Positions 1-7,910 of a stretch of DNA of 64,000 nt are shown here, piece after piece. The first letter of the stretch is position 1. Every line of letters starts with the position of its first letter. Made by a program: the position numbers and the translations under genes. Location of the stretch: positions 248,001 through 312,000 of the forward strand of contig NZ_JAHVJR010000002.1 in assembly GCF_019801175.1 (NCBI RefSeq), in the 5' to 3' direction. The notes under the pieces were generated by a model. That model made no database searches. It saw only the letters and a program-made list of their open reading frames with translations, and was not told the origin of the DNA. Source of the DNA: Vannielia litorea. GTDB taxonomy: Bacteria; Pseudomonadota; Alphaproteobacteria; Rhodobacterales; Rhodobacteraceae.

Positions 1-1059
1 CGCTCGCTGGAAGTCGAGAAACGCCTCTACTCTGACCTGAGCGAAGCTGTTTTGGATGCATCTGCCAACGTGGGCGGCGCGGCGCGGGCTCTCGCAGAAC
101 TCGATCTGGCTTGTGCACTTGCTGATCTGGCCAGCGGGGAAGGGTGGGTCCGACCGGACGTGGATGAAGGCCGTGCCTTTGAAGTCGAAGCCGGTCGTCA
201 CCCCGTAGTGGAAGCCGCGCTTCGTCGTGAAGGCGGTCAATCCTTCGTAGCGAACGACTGTGGATTGTCTGACGGTGCGGACGGCGCGCACATCTGGTTG
301 CTGACCGGACCGAATATGGCGGGTAAGTCGACCTTCCTTCGTCAGAACGCGCTGATCGCTCTCCTCGCGCAAGCTGGAAGTTTCGTCCCAGCCAAACGCG
401 CGCACGTTGGTATCGTCTCAAGCCTGTTCTCAAGGGTCGGCGCGGCGGATGACCTCGCGCGTGGCCGCTCGACCTTCATGGTCGAGATGGTCGAAACCGC
501 CGCAATCCTGAACCAGGCTGACGACCGGAGCCTGGTGATTTTGGACGAGATCGGTCGGGGCACTGCAACCTATGACGGTCTTTCCATTGCTTGGGCGGTA
601 ATGGAGCACTTGCATGATGTGAACCGGTCTCGCGCGCTCTTCGCGACACATTACCACGAAATGACCGCGCTGAGCGCCAAGCTCGAAGGCGCTGAAAATG
701 CGACCGTGGCGGTGAAGGAGTGGGAGGGAGACGTCATCTTCCTCCACGAGGTGAAGATGGGTGCAGCAGAAGCGAGCTATGGCGTTCAGGTCGCGAAGTT
801 GGCCGGGCTTCCGGAAGCAGTGGTTTCGCGCGCTCGAATGGTTTTGGAGCAACTGGAAAAAGGTGAACGGGAAGGTGGTGACAAGTCAAAGCTCATCGAC
901 GATCTGCCGCTCTTCGCTGCAATACCGAAACAGTCTTCATTGCCGAAGACGGCTGAGCACAACGCGCTCAAAGAAAAGCTCGCCGAGGTTCTACCCGACG
1001 AGCTGACGCCTCGAGAGGCGCTTGAGGTTATCTATGAGTTAAAGCGCTTGGCCGACTAA
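1..1059 (+). CDS. mutS: DNA mismatch repair protein MutS (3' part, 5' end outside window)
   Basis: MutS binds mismatched DNA as a dimer and uses its ABC-type ATPase to start mismatch repair. The reading frame is open from base 1, so about 350 C-terminal codons are visible of a protein that is usually about 870 residues. Seen are the Walker A motif GPNMAGKST (near base 307), the Walker B/signature run LVILDEIGRGT (near 535) and the H-loop FATHYHEM (near 640). The end of the clamp/lever region precedes them, and the C-terminal tail DELTPREALEVIYELKRL follows. An internal TTG at 52 is not a real start. The gene is convergent with grpE, 22 bp apart. Confidence 0.97.
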   Translation, partial: RSLEVEKRLYSDLSEAVLDASANVGGAARALAELDLACALADLASGEGWVRPDVDEGRAFEVEAGRHPVVEAALRREGGQSFVANDCGLSDGADGAHIWLLTGPNMAGKSTFLRQNALIALLAQAGSFVPAKRAHVGIVSSLFSRVGAADDLARGRSTFMVEMVETAAILNQADDRSLVILDEIGRGTATYDGLSIAWAVMEHLHDVNRSRALFATHYHEMTALSAKLEGAENATVAVKEWEGDVIFLHEVKMGAAEASYGVQVAKLAGLPEAVVSRARMVLEQLEKGEREGGDKSKLIDDLPLFAAIPKQSSLPKTAEHNALKEKLAEVLPDELTPREALEVIYELKRLAD

Positions 1060-1081
1060 CACATCGGGCGCAGCACAAGAG

Positions 1082-1633
1082 TTAACCGGGGTTGGAGCTC
1101 ACTCCGACCTGTGCTGGGCGCAAGAGGCGATCGTAGAGCATGAAGCCCTCGGCAGCGACCTGGATGATATCTCCCTGCTTGGTATCGGGCAGAGGAGCCT
1201 CGAACATCGCTTGGTGCAGCTGCGGGTCGAACTTGTCGCCCACCTCTGGAGAAATACGGCTGATGCCGTGTTTTTCGAAGATATTCAGCAATTCGCGCAT
1301 GGTCAGCTCAACACCCTCCATCAGGGCAGACATGCTCTCGCTCCGTCCCTCATGGTCGCCCGCCGCGTCAAGCGCGCGCTTCAGGTTGTCATAGACTGGT
1401 AGCATGTCACGGGCGAGTTTGGAGCCGCCGTATTGCTCTGCTTCCCGACGATCACGTTCACCGCGCTTGCGGGCGTTTTCAGCATCCGCCAGTGCGCGCA
1501 TGAACCGGTCACGCATTTCATCCCGCTCAGCGCGGAGGATCTCGAGCTCGTCCAATTCCACCGCCTCGCCGTCTTCATCGGCGAGCGCGTCGATGTCGAT
1601 GAGCTCTTCGGGTTCCTGCTTCGGATCTGCCAT
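1082..1633 (-). CDS. grpE: Nucleotide exchange factor GrpE
   Basis: GrpE is the cytoplasmic co-chaperone that releases ADP from DnaK. The 183-residue protein has an acidic N-terminus and a long heptad-rich helix (about residues 27-75, ELEILRAERDEMRDRF) for dimerisation. The C-terminal beta-wing contains DPQLHQAMFE and the ending EGFMLYDRLLRPAQVGVS, typical of the family. Length is normal. It lies 3 bp downstream of hrcA on the same strand, so the two form a heat-shock operon as in many alphaproteobacteria. Confidence 0.97.
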   Translation of the reverse strand: MADPKQEPEELIDIDALADEDGEAVELDELEILRAERDEMRDRFMRALADAENARKRGERDRREAEQYGGSKLARDMLPVYDNLKRALDAAGDHEGRSESMSALMEGVELTMRELLNIFEKHGISRISPEVGDKFDPQLHQAMFEAPLPDTKQGDIIQVAAEGFMLYDRLLRPAQVGVSSNPG

Positions 1634-1636
1634 GTC

Positions 1637-2704
1637 TTACCCTTTGCCTCGATCCGCGATCAGCTTTCCAACAAGCTGCGCGGTATAATCCACGATTGGA
1701 ACGATCCGGCCATAGTTGAGCCGCGTCGGCCCGATCACACCTACGGCGCCGATGATCTTCCGGTCGGCATTCATATAAGGAGAAACCACCAAAGATGAAC
1801 CCGAAAGTGAGAACAGCTTGTTCTCGGAGCCGATAAAAATGCGCACACCCTCACCCTCGTCGGTGAGTTCGAGGAACTCTGCAATATCCCGTTTTCTCTC
1901 TAGGTCATCGAAGAGAGTGCGTATGCGGTCCAGTTCCTCGGGCTCCGACTCGCCCAGCAGGTTTGCGCGGCCACGGACCACGAGGCGTTCATGCGGCTCG
2001 CCTTGCGCTTCCCAAATCGCGGTTCCCTCGGCAACAAGCTCTGCGGCCAAGGCATCGATCTCCTGCCGACGTTGGCCAATCTCTCGCTGGATTACTCCTC
2101 GCATCTCTGAAAGAGAATGCCCTTCAGCAAATGAATTCAAGAAGTTGGCTGCTTCTCGCATGGAAGAGGGGGTTTGCCCGGGCGGGGGTGTGAACACCCG
2201 GTTTTCAACGTGACCGTCCGAGAAGACCAACACCACTAGGGCTCGCTCCGGCCCGAGTTGAACAAACTCGATATGTTTGATCTCAGCCTCATGCTTGGGT
2301 GCCAACACGAGGCTGGCAACTTGCGTGGTTCCCGAAAGCGCTGACCCGACGCGAGAGAGAAGGCTGGAAACATCTGAAGAGTTCGTGCCGAGGGTGGCAT
2401 CAATCTTCTCACGGTCTTCCGCACCCAGATCGCGCACTTCGAGCAATCCATCGACAAACATGCGCAAGCCTTGCTGAGTCGGCACCCGGCCAGCGCTCAC
2501 GTGAGGGCTATTCAAGAGCCCAAGATACTCCAAGTCCTGCATGACATTTCGGATCGTGGCGGCAGAGACCTTCTCCTCCAGCACGCGGGTGAGTGTTCTT
2601 GAGCCAACAGGCTCACCTGTTGCCAGATAGCTCTCGACCACGCGGCGGAAGACCTCGCGGGACCGATCGTTCATCTCTTCCAGAATTTTTCCGGCGTCAT
2701 TCAT
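1637..2704 (-). CDS. hrcA: Heat-inducible transcription repressor HrcA
   Basis: HrcA represses chaperone genes by binding CIRCE operators. The N-terminal winged helix is seen at about residues 10-75 (RSREVFRRVVESYL, GSRTLTR, AATIRNVMQDLE, GRVPTQQGLRMF), followed by the GAF-like HrcA core to the C-terminus (355 residues). The frame stays open to 2863, but family alignment puts the start at the ATG at 2704 (MNDAGKILEE). No Shine-Dalgarno sequence precedes that ATG, and a promoter-like pair ends only 6 bases upstream, so the message may be leaderless. It is followed by grpE and is divergent from rph. Confidence 0.94.
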   Translation of the reverse strand: MNDAGKILEEMNDRSREVFRRVVESYLATGEPVGSRTLTRVLEEKVSAATIRNVMQDLEYLGLLNSPHVSAGRVPTQQGLRMFVDGLLEVRDLGAEDREKIDATLGTNSSDVSSLLSRVGSALSGTTQVASLVLAPKHEAEIKHIEFVQLGPERALVVLVFSDGHVENRVFTPPPGQTPSSMREAANFLNSFAEGHSLSEMRGVIQREIGQRRQEIDALAAELVAEGTAIWEAQGEPHERLVVRGRANLLGESEPEELDRIRTLFDDLERKRDIAEFLELTDEGEGVRIFIGSENKLFSLSGSSLVVSPYMNADRKIIGAVGVIGPTRLNYGRIVPIVDYTAQLVGKLIADRGKG

Positions 2705-2710
2705 GGGGTT

Positions 2711-2740
2711 TAGATAGGGACGCAGCACAGGAAACGTCAA
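2711..2740 (-). promoter_or_regulatory. Predicted sigma-70-type promoter of hrcA-grpE
   Basis: On the minus strand, TTGACG (2735-2740) is separated by 18 bases from TATCTA (2711-2716). The -10 box ends 6 bases before the hrcA ATG, which would place transcription start at or next to the start codon. No CIRCE inverted repeat (TTAGCACTC-N9-GAGTGCTAA) is visible between hrcA and rph. The call is inferred from sequence match only. Confidence 0.4.
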
Positions 2741-2801
2741 TCTTGCTTGCGTCCGCTGGCCGGCGGGGCCAAGACGGGGCAACCCATGAGGAGGACTGAA
2801 C

Positions 2802-3515
2802 ATGCGCCCTTCCGGCCGCGCCCTTGGCGATATGCGCCCGATCGAGATTGAAACTGAAGTCACGCGCTATGCGGAAGGCTCATGCTTGATCAAATGCGGC
2901 GAGACTCACGTCATTTGTACGGCGACAGTGGAGGAGCGTGTTCCGCCATTCCTGAAGAACAGCGGCAAAGGTTGGGTGACGGCTGAGTATGGCATGCTAC
3001 CGCGGGCGACCCACAGCCGTATGCGCCGTGAAGCCAAGAATGGTCAAAGCGGAAGAACGCAGGAAATTCAGCGACTTATTGGTCGTTCGCTCCGTGCTGG
3101 AGTTGATTTTCAGGCGCTCGGCGAGCGTCAGATTCAAATCGACTGTGATGTGATCCAGGCTGACGGCGGAACGCGCTGCGCCTCCATCACCGGCGGCTGG
3201 GTCGCGCTGAGTCTCGCGGTCAAAAAGCTCATGGCAGCCGGTCTGGTAAAGACCAATCCGATCCTCGATCATGTCGCCGCTGTCAGTTGCGGGATCTACG
3301 CGGGCCAACCCGTAGTGGACCTCGACTATGCAGAAGACAGCGAAGCGGGCACCGATGGCAATTTCGTGATGACCGGCTCCGGCAGACTGATTGAGGTTCA
3401 GGCAAGCGCAGAGGGCGCAACTTTTGCGCGTTCTGAGCTGGACGCGTTGATGGATCTCGCTGAGGCAGGCGTCGCTCAGTTGGTCGCAGCACAGAAGTCC
3501 GCCGTGGAGGCGTAG
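2802..3515 (+). CDS. rph: Ribonuclease PH
   Basis: RNase PH is a phosphate-dependent 3'-5' exoribonuclease that trims tRNA 3' ends. The 237-residue protein has the family start MRPSGRALGDMRPI, the core DVIQADGGTRCASITGG, and the C-terminal DLDYAEDSEAGTDGNFVMT region that supplies phosphate and metal contacts. Length matches the family exactly. The ATG at 2802 follows a strong ribosome site (GAGGAGG, 2789-2795). It is followed 3 bp later by rdgB, and rdgB and hemW probably share its transcript. Confidence 0.97.
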   Translation: MRPSGRALGDMRPIEIETEVTRYAEGSCLIKCGETHVICTATVEERVPPFLKNSGKGWVTAEYGMLPRATHSRMRREAKNGQSGRTQEIQRLIGRSLRAGVDFQALGERQIQIDCDVIQADGGTRCASITGGWVALSLAVKKLMAAGLVKTNPILDHVAAVSCGIYAGQPVVDLDYAEDSEAGTDGNFVMTGSGRLIEVQASAEGATFARSELDALMDLAEAGVAQLVAAQKSAVEA

Positions 3516-3518
3516 TAG

Positions 3519-4130
3519 TTGCGCAAGTTTGACGACAACAAGCTGGTTATCGCGACCCACAATGCTGGCAAGCTGCGGGAGATCTCTACTCTCTTGGCTC
3601 CTTTTGAGGTTGATGTTGTTAGCGCGGGTTCGCTTGGTTTGGAAGAACCTGAAGAGACTGAAACCACCTTTGTCGGCAACGCGCGTATCAAGGCGCACTT
3701 CGCGGCCAAGGCATCCAACCTGCCTGCTCTCGCGGACGATAGCGGTATCGAGGTGGATGCCCTTGGCGGCAGGCCCGGTGTGTTTACTGCCGACTGGGCC
3801 GAAACGCCGGACGGCAGAGATTTCGTTCTCGCGATGACCAAAGTTTGGGAGGAATGTGAGAGTATCTCTGCTCCCGAGCCGAGATTGGCGAGGTTTAAGG
3901 CCACGCTCTGCCTGGCGTGGCCCGACGGGCATGACGAAGTGTTTGAAGGCGTGGCAGTGGGCCAGCTCGTTTGGCCGTTGCGCGGTGATCGCGGCTTTGG
4001 GTTTGATCCCATGTTCCTGCCAGAAGGCCAGAACCTGACCTTTGGCGAAATGGCGCCAGAGCAAAAGGCACCGCTTGCGCACCGCACCAAGGCCTTCGAA
4101 AAACTCGTTGCAGGTTGTTTTGCTCGCTGA
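3519..4130 (+). CDS. rdgB: XTP/dITP diphosphatase (RdgB/HAM1)
   Basis: This nucleotide-pool sanitising enzyme hydrolyses dITP, XTP and ITP to the monophosphates so that deaminated purines are not built into DNA. It has 203 residues and shows the family motifs THNAGKLREI (N-terminus), ADDSGIEVDALGGRPG (substrate and metal pocket), GFGFDPMF and LAHRTKAF. The start is a TTG at 3519, three bases after the rph stop; no ATG fits the conserved N-terminus. The 3' end overlaps the predicted hemW start. Confidence 0.96.
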   Translation: MRKFDDNKLVIATHNAGKLREISTLLAPFEVDVVSAGSLGLEEPEETETTFVGNARIKAHFAAKASNLPALADDSGIEVDALGGRPGVFTADWAETPDGRDFVLAMTKVWEECESISAPEPRLARFKATLCLAWPDGHDEVFEGVAVGQLVWPLRGDRGFGFDPMFLPEGQNLTFGEMAPEQKAPLAHRTKAFEKLVAGCFAR

Positions 4131-5271
4131 CTGGCAGCACGGCGGCTTCGGCCTGTACATCCACTGGCCGTTCTGCGCCGCCAAGTGCCCGTACTGCGAT
4201 TTCAACTCGCACGTTTCCTCTAGGATTGATCACGCCGCGTGGCGGGAAGCCTATCTGAGAGAGATCGCCCGTATCGGGAGCGAAACCGAAGGGCGCGTGC
4301 TCAACTCTGTTTACTTCGGTGGCGGCACACCCTCGCTCATGGAGCCCGATACGGTGGCTGCAATCCTCGCCGAGATCGGCCTGTATTGGCCAAGAGCCAA
4401 TGACATCGAGATAACACTCGAGGCAAACCCGTCCTCAGTCGAAGCTCGGCGTTTTGCAGGCTATGCAGAGGCCGGCGTGAACCGGGTGTCCCTTGGGGTA
4501 CAGTCCCTTCGTGACGACGACCTTCGGGCGCTGGGTAGACTGCATGATGTGGCACAAGCCAAGACTGCGCTTTCAGTGGCAAAGTCTCATTTCAATCGTG
4601 TGAGTTTTGATTTGATCTACGCCCGGCAACATCAGACCTTCGATGCATGGAAGGAAGAACTAGATGAGGCGCTTGAGCTCTCTGCAGATCATCTCTCGCT
4701 CTATCAGCTGACCATCGAACCCGGCACCGCATTCGGTGATCGCTATGCTGTCGGAAAGCTCAGGGGGCTGCCTGATGACGACCTCGGGGCGGACATGTAT
4801 GAGCTAACTCAAGAGATAACTTCTAGCGTTGGATTGTCAGCCTATGAAGTCTCTAACTATGCTGAAAACGGGTCTGAATCGCGGCATAATCTCATTTACT
4901 GGAGGTATGGCGACTATGCGGGTATTGGCCCAGGAGCTCACGGAAGGCTCACGCTCGATGGGCAGAAATTGGCGACGGTTGCATCAACAATGCCCTCGTC
5001 TTGGTTGACAAAACAGGCTGAGGGATCTGTAGAGTCGCGCGAGGTGATTTCTGGTGCCGAGCAGGCGTCTGAGTACCTCATGATGGGCCTTCGGATTAAT
5101 GACGGTATTTCGCTTGAGCGATTTGAGGCTTTAGGTGGCATAGCCCTCCAAAAGACCAAACTTCTCGACCTAGTCAACGAAGGGCTCATAGTGGTGCAGG
5201 GAGACCGGACTCGGGCCACCCAACGCGGCAGAATGGTGCTCAATGCCGTGATCCGCGAGCTCATGGTCTAG
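4120..5271 (+). CDS. hemW: Heme chaperone HemW (radical SAM, formerly HemN-like)
   Basis: HemW is a radical-SAM-fold protein that binds heme and delivers it to target proteins; it is often misannotated as coproporphyrinogen III oxidase. The cluster motif CAAKCPYC (CxxxCxxC) lies near residue 21 within LYIHWPFCAAKCPYCDF. The motif FGGGTPS and a C-terminal winged-helix-like HemN_C domain follow. The frame is open from 4042 inside rdgB, but homology begins at DWQHGGFGLYIHWPF, so I place the start at the TTG at 4120, overlapping rdgB by 11 bases (383 residues). The exact start is uncertain; another TTG lies at 4108. Confidence 0.93.
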   Translation: MLADWQHGGFGLYIHWPFCAAKCPYCDFNSHVSSRIDHAAWREAYLREIARIGSETEGRVLNSVYFGGGTPSLMEPDTVAAILAEIGLYWPRANDIEITLEANPSSVEARRFAGYAEAGVNRVSLGVQSLRDDDLRALGRLHDVAQAKTALSVAKSHFNRVSFDLIYARQHQTFDAWKEELDEALELSADHLSLYQLTIEPGTAFGDRYAVGKLRGLPDDDLGADMYELTQEITSSVGLSAYEVSNYAENGSESRHNLIYWRYGDYAGIGPGAHGRLTLDGQKLATVASTMPSSWLTKQAEGSVESREVISGAEQASEYLMMGLRINDGISLERFEALGGIALQKTKLLDLVNEGLIVVQGDRTRATQRGRMVLNAVIRELMV

Positions 5272-5272
5272 C

Positions 5273-5626
5273 ATGCGTGCCCTGTGGGGACTCGCTGGAT
5301 CCCTCGCGCTTCTATTGGGCTTGCTAGGGGTGATACTACCTTTGCTTCCGACAGTTCCGTTCGTTCTGCTGGCCGCATTCTGTTTCGCGCGTTCGTCAGA
5401 TCGGCTTCACCGCTGGCTTGTCAGCCACCGATCCTTTGGGCCGATGATTGAGAACTGGCAGAGCAAAGGCACAATTGGCCGTTCAGCGAAAATTGCGGTA
5501 ACGCTGTCGGTTGTAGTGGTATTCAGCATCTCTGTTGGCTTTCAGCTTGCCTCGGAAATCCTGATTATTCAGTGCGTTATCTTAAGCTGCGTCATGCTGT
5601 TTATCTGGACACGTCCAGAGGCGTAG
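5273..5626 (+). CDS. DUF454 (YbaN-like) small inner-membrane protein
   Basis: This 117-residue membrane protein of the DUF454/YbaN family has unknown biochemical role. One long hydrophobic segment covers residues 5-38 (two short helices around PLLPTVPF). A short amphipathic stretch holds the family residues FARSSDRLHRWL and ENW, and two hydrophobic helices sit at about 72-110. The ATG is 1 base after the hemW stop, so it ends the rph-rdgB-hemW run. Its 3' end overlaps the convergent parB by 26 bases. Confidence 0.9.
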   Translation: MRALWGLAGSLALLLGLLGVILPLLPTVPFVLLAAFCFARSSDRLHRWLVSHRSFGPMIENWQSKGTIGRSAKIAVTLSVVVVFSISVGFQLASEILIIQCVILSCVMLFIWTRPEA

Positions 5627-6488
5627 CTGTCAGAAGGCGGCAAAGGGCGTCCAGATCATCCAAATCTCGGTAGGACAGTATCATTTTACCAGATCCGTTC
5701 GCGGCATGCTCTATTGAGACTTTAAAACCAAGGTTAGCCGAAAGGTCATTCTCCAGCGCTTGGGTGTCTGCATCTTTCGATGGTCTTGGCTTTGCTTGCC
5801 GTTTTGACTGGGCACCACCTTTGGCTAGTTTCTCAGTGTCGCGAACCGACAGCCCTTTCTGGACGACCGTGCGAGCGAGTTCAGAGGCATTTTCGGAGGT
5901 GATAAGTGCGCGGGCATGTCCGGATGAAAGCCGGCCGTCTCGAAGCAATCGCTGAACGTCTTCCGGCAACTGAAGGAGCCGCATGAGGTTGGCCAGGTGG
6001 CTCCTGCTTTTGCCCAGTGCTTTAGCCAAATGTTCTTGTGTGTGGCCGAACCGCTCGACCAGTTGGCGATATCCATGGGCTTCATCGATCGGGTTGAGAT
6101 CTTTGCGTTGGATGTTTTCGACGATTGCGACTTCCAGCACTTCTTCATCCGAAAAGTCGCGGATGATTACCGGCACCTCATGCAGCTGCGCCATTTGCGC
6201 CGCCCGCCACCTTCGCTCGCCCGCTACAATCTGGTAAGTACCTGATTTAGATGAATTTTCACGAACTATGAGAGGCTGGATGATGCCGTGCTCGCGGATC
6301 GAGTCGGCCAGCTCCTGCAGTGGTTCCATTTCAAAATCGCGGCGAGGTTGCTCCGGGTTCGGCTCAACACGCTCTATCGGCAGTCGGCGCTCAGCTGCTG
6401 TCGGCACAGAAGAGCTATCATCCCTCGGAGCGACATCGGCCATCAAGGCAGACAATCCACGGCCCAGGCCTCTCTTTTTCTCAGCCAT
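5601..6488 (-). CDS. parB: Chromosome partitioning protein ParB
   Basis: ParB is the CTP-dependent clamp that loads at parS, spreads on DNA and guides origin segregation. The 295-residue protein has the N-terminal ParA-stimulating basic segment KKRGLGRGLSALM (residues 4-16), the ParB/Srx CTP-binding motif GERRWRAA (90-97) and a helix-turn-helix (LGKSRSHLANLMRLLQLP). The C-terminal dimerisation domain ends SYRDLDDLDALCRLL. It is the last gene of mnmE-mnmG-rsmG-parA-parB, 11 bp after parA. Its likely targets, two perfect parS sites, lie in mnmG and rsmG of the same cluster. Confidence 0.97.
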   Translation of the reverse strand: MAEKKRGLGRGLSALMADVAPRDDSSSVPTAAERRLPIERVEPNPEQPRRDFEMEPLQELADSIREHGIIQPLIVRENSSKSGTYQIVAGERRWRAAQMAQLHEVPVIIRDFSDEEVLEVAIVENIQRKDLNPIDEAHGYRQLVERFGHTQEHLAKALGKSRSHLANLMRLLQLPEDVQRLLRDGRLSSGHARALITSENASELARTVVQKGLSVRDTEKLAKGGAQSKRQAKPRPSKDADTQALENDLSANLGFKVSIEHAANGSGKMILSYRDLDDLDALCRLLTATPLDVSR

Positions 6489-6499
6489 TTCTGTTCCCC

Positions 6500-7300
6500 C
6501 TACTGTGCCGGCCGACCCAGCAGTTCTTTTGCCAGGTCTCGATAGGCGATACTGCCTTTTGACGAAGGATCGTAGTCAAGCACCGGCATAGCAAAACTCG
6601 GCGCCTCGCTGACCCGCACATTGCGCGGAATACGTGTTTGGAAGACCAGATCCCCGAGCGCTTCGCGGGCATCGTCATCAACCTGTTGCGAGAGATTGTT
6701 TCGCATATCGAACATCGTAAGGACGACACCCTCAATCCGTAGATTGGGATTTGCTGTCTCCCGAACCTCACGAAGGGTCAGCATGAGCTGCGAAAGTCCC
6801 TCGAGTGCATAGAACTCAGATTGAAGCGGTACTAGCACGGAATCTGCGGCGATCATTGCGTTAACCGTCAGAAGGTTTAACGAAGGCGGACAGTCGATTA
6901 GAATGTAGTCGAGCGAGTAGCGGTCGATTTCTGGTTGTCGGAGAGCGTCATGGAGCAGGTGGCTGCGGCGCTCGTTGGCAACCAATTCAATATCGGCCGA
7001 ACTAAGATCCGTTGTCGCAGGTGCGAGCAGTAGGTTGTCAACATCTGTGGCGAGAACTACGTCACGAAGCGGCGCGTCATCCAGCAGCAGATCATAAGTT
7101 GTTCTCTTACGATCAATCGGTTCGACCCCGAGACCGGTAGATGCGTTTCCCTGTGGATCGAGATCCACAATTAGCACCGCCTTGCCCTCTGCGGCCAAAG
7201 CCGCCCCAAGATTTATGGCCGTCGTTGTCTTGCCAACGCCGCCTTTCTGGTTGGCGACAGCGATGATCTTTGGTCCCTTGGGGCGGGTGGGATCAGACAC
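6500..7300 (-). CDS. parA: Chromosome partitioning ATPase ParA
   Basis: ParA is the Walker-type ATPase that binds DNA nonspecifically and pulls ParB-parS complexes apart. The deviant Walker A motif KGGVGKTTTA is at residues 19-28, with DLDPQGNASTGLG after it and YILIDCPPSLNLLT as Walker B. Length (266) is normal for a chromosomal ParA without an N-terminal regulatory extension. The start is a GTG at 7300 that overlaps the end of rsmG by 8 bases, showing translational coupling. Confidence 0.97.
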   Translation of the reverse strand: MSDPTRPKGPKIIAVANQKGGVGKTTTAINLGAALAAEGKAVLIVDLDPQGNASTGLGVEPIDRKRTTYDLLLDDAPLRDVVLATDVDNLLLAPATTDLSSADIELVANERRSHLLHDALRQPEIDRYSLDYILIDCPPSLNLLTVNAMIAADSVLVPLQSEFYALEGLSQLMLTLREVRETANPNLRIEGVVLTMFDMRNNLSQQVDDDAREALGDLVFQTRIPRNVRVSEAPSFAMPVLDYDPSSKGSIAYRDLAKELLGRPAQ

Positions 7301-7910
7301 GAGCTATGTTTCCTACTGTGAGAAGAGCGCCGTATGGGTCGGTTTCGCTTGTGTGTTTCTGAACGTCGAACGACCAGGTTTCAAGTGCCGTGGCAATCTC
7401 TTGATCGTGTTTCGTACCCTTCAAAAAGAGGCCAGTGCCGCCAGGTGTTAGATGCCGCTCGGCATACTCAATTAGTATCGCTAGTGGTGCCAAAGCGCGC
7501 GCCGAGACAACAGAAGCGCCGACAGGAGGCAGTGACTCCACTCGTTCCGCGTGAATCCTTCCGTTGATGCCCGTTTCACGGATTACCGTTGCAAGAAACG
7601 TGCATTTTCGTTGGTCGGACTCGATGAACTGGAAATTGAGCTGCGGGCGTGTTTCATGTGCCAGTAGCGCACAGATAAGTCCCGGGAAGCCACCACCCGT
7701 CCCAATATCTAGCCAAATTCCCTTATCGGGCCCATAGGCCAGCACTTGTGCCGAATCGAGAAAGTGCCTCCGCCATAGGTCGGGCAGCGTGTTGGGCGCT
7801 ACCAGGTTGATGGCTCTGTTCCACCTACTCAGAAGCGTGGCGTAGATGTCCAACTTGGCCGTTGTTTCACGTGAAACATCAAGCTGAGCCAGCGTAGCTT
7901 CCCGGGTCAC
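7293..7910 (-). CDS. rsmG: 16S rRNA (guanine527-N7)-methyltransferase RsmG (GidB)
   Basis: RsmG methylates N7 of G527 in 16S rRNA using S-adenosylmethionine. The 205-residue protein carries the SAM-binding motif LDIGTGGGFPGL (residues 67-78) in a Rossmann fold. The N-terminal peptide DVSRETT (11-17) is encoded across a perfect parS palindrome, so this part of the protein is constrained by DNA function. It starts with a GTG whose GTGA overlaps the mnmG stop by 4 bases. Confidence 0.96.
   Translation of the reverse strand: MTREATLAQLDVSRETTAKLDIYATLLSRWNRAINLVAPNTLPDLWRRHFLDSAQVLAYGPDKGIWLDIGTGGGFPGLICALLAHETRPQLNFQFIESDQRKCTFLATVIRETGINGRIHAERVESLPPVGASVVSARALAPLAILIEYAERHLTPGGTGLFLKGTKHDQEIATALETWSFDVQKHTSETDPYGALLTVGNIARV
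7863..7878. promoter_or_regulatory. parS centromere site (within rsmG)
   Basis: The 16-bp sequence TGTTTCACGTGAAACA is a perfect palindrome. It matches the consensus chromosomal parS bound by ParB in Caulobacter, Bacillus and many others. It sits near the 5' end of rsmG and encodes DVSRETT on the minus strand. It is about 5.1 kb from the predicted origin and 0.6 kb from parA. Confidence 0.93.

Noticed and set aside
2705..2801. CIRCE operator between hrcA and rph
   Set aside because: No TTAGCACTC-N9-GAGTGCTAA-like inverted repeat is present on either strand.
2997..4205. 402-codon minus-strand frame opposite rph and rdgB
   Set aside because: Both sense genes are certain and the antisense product resembles nothing.
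7565..7580. GTTTCACGGATT, resembling half a parS site in rsmG
   Set aside because: The second half is not palindromic; it encodes an ordinary conserved RETGIN peptide.
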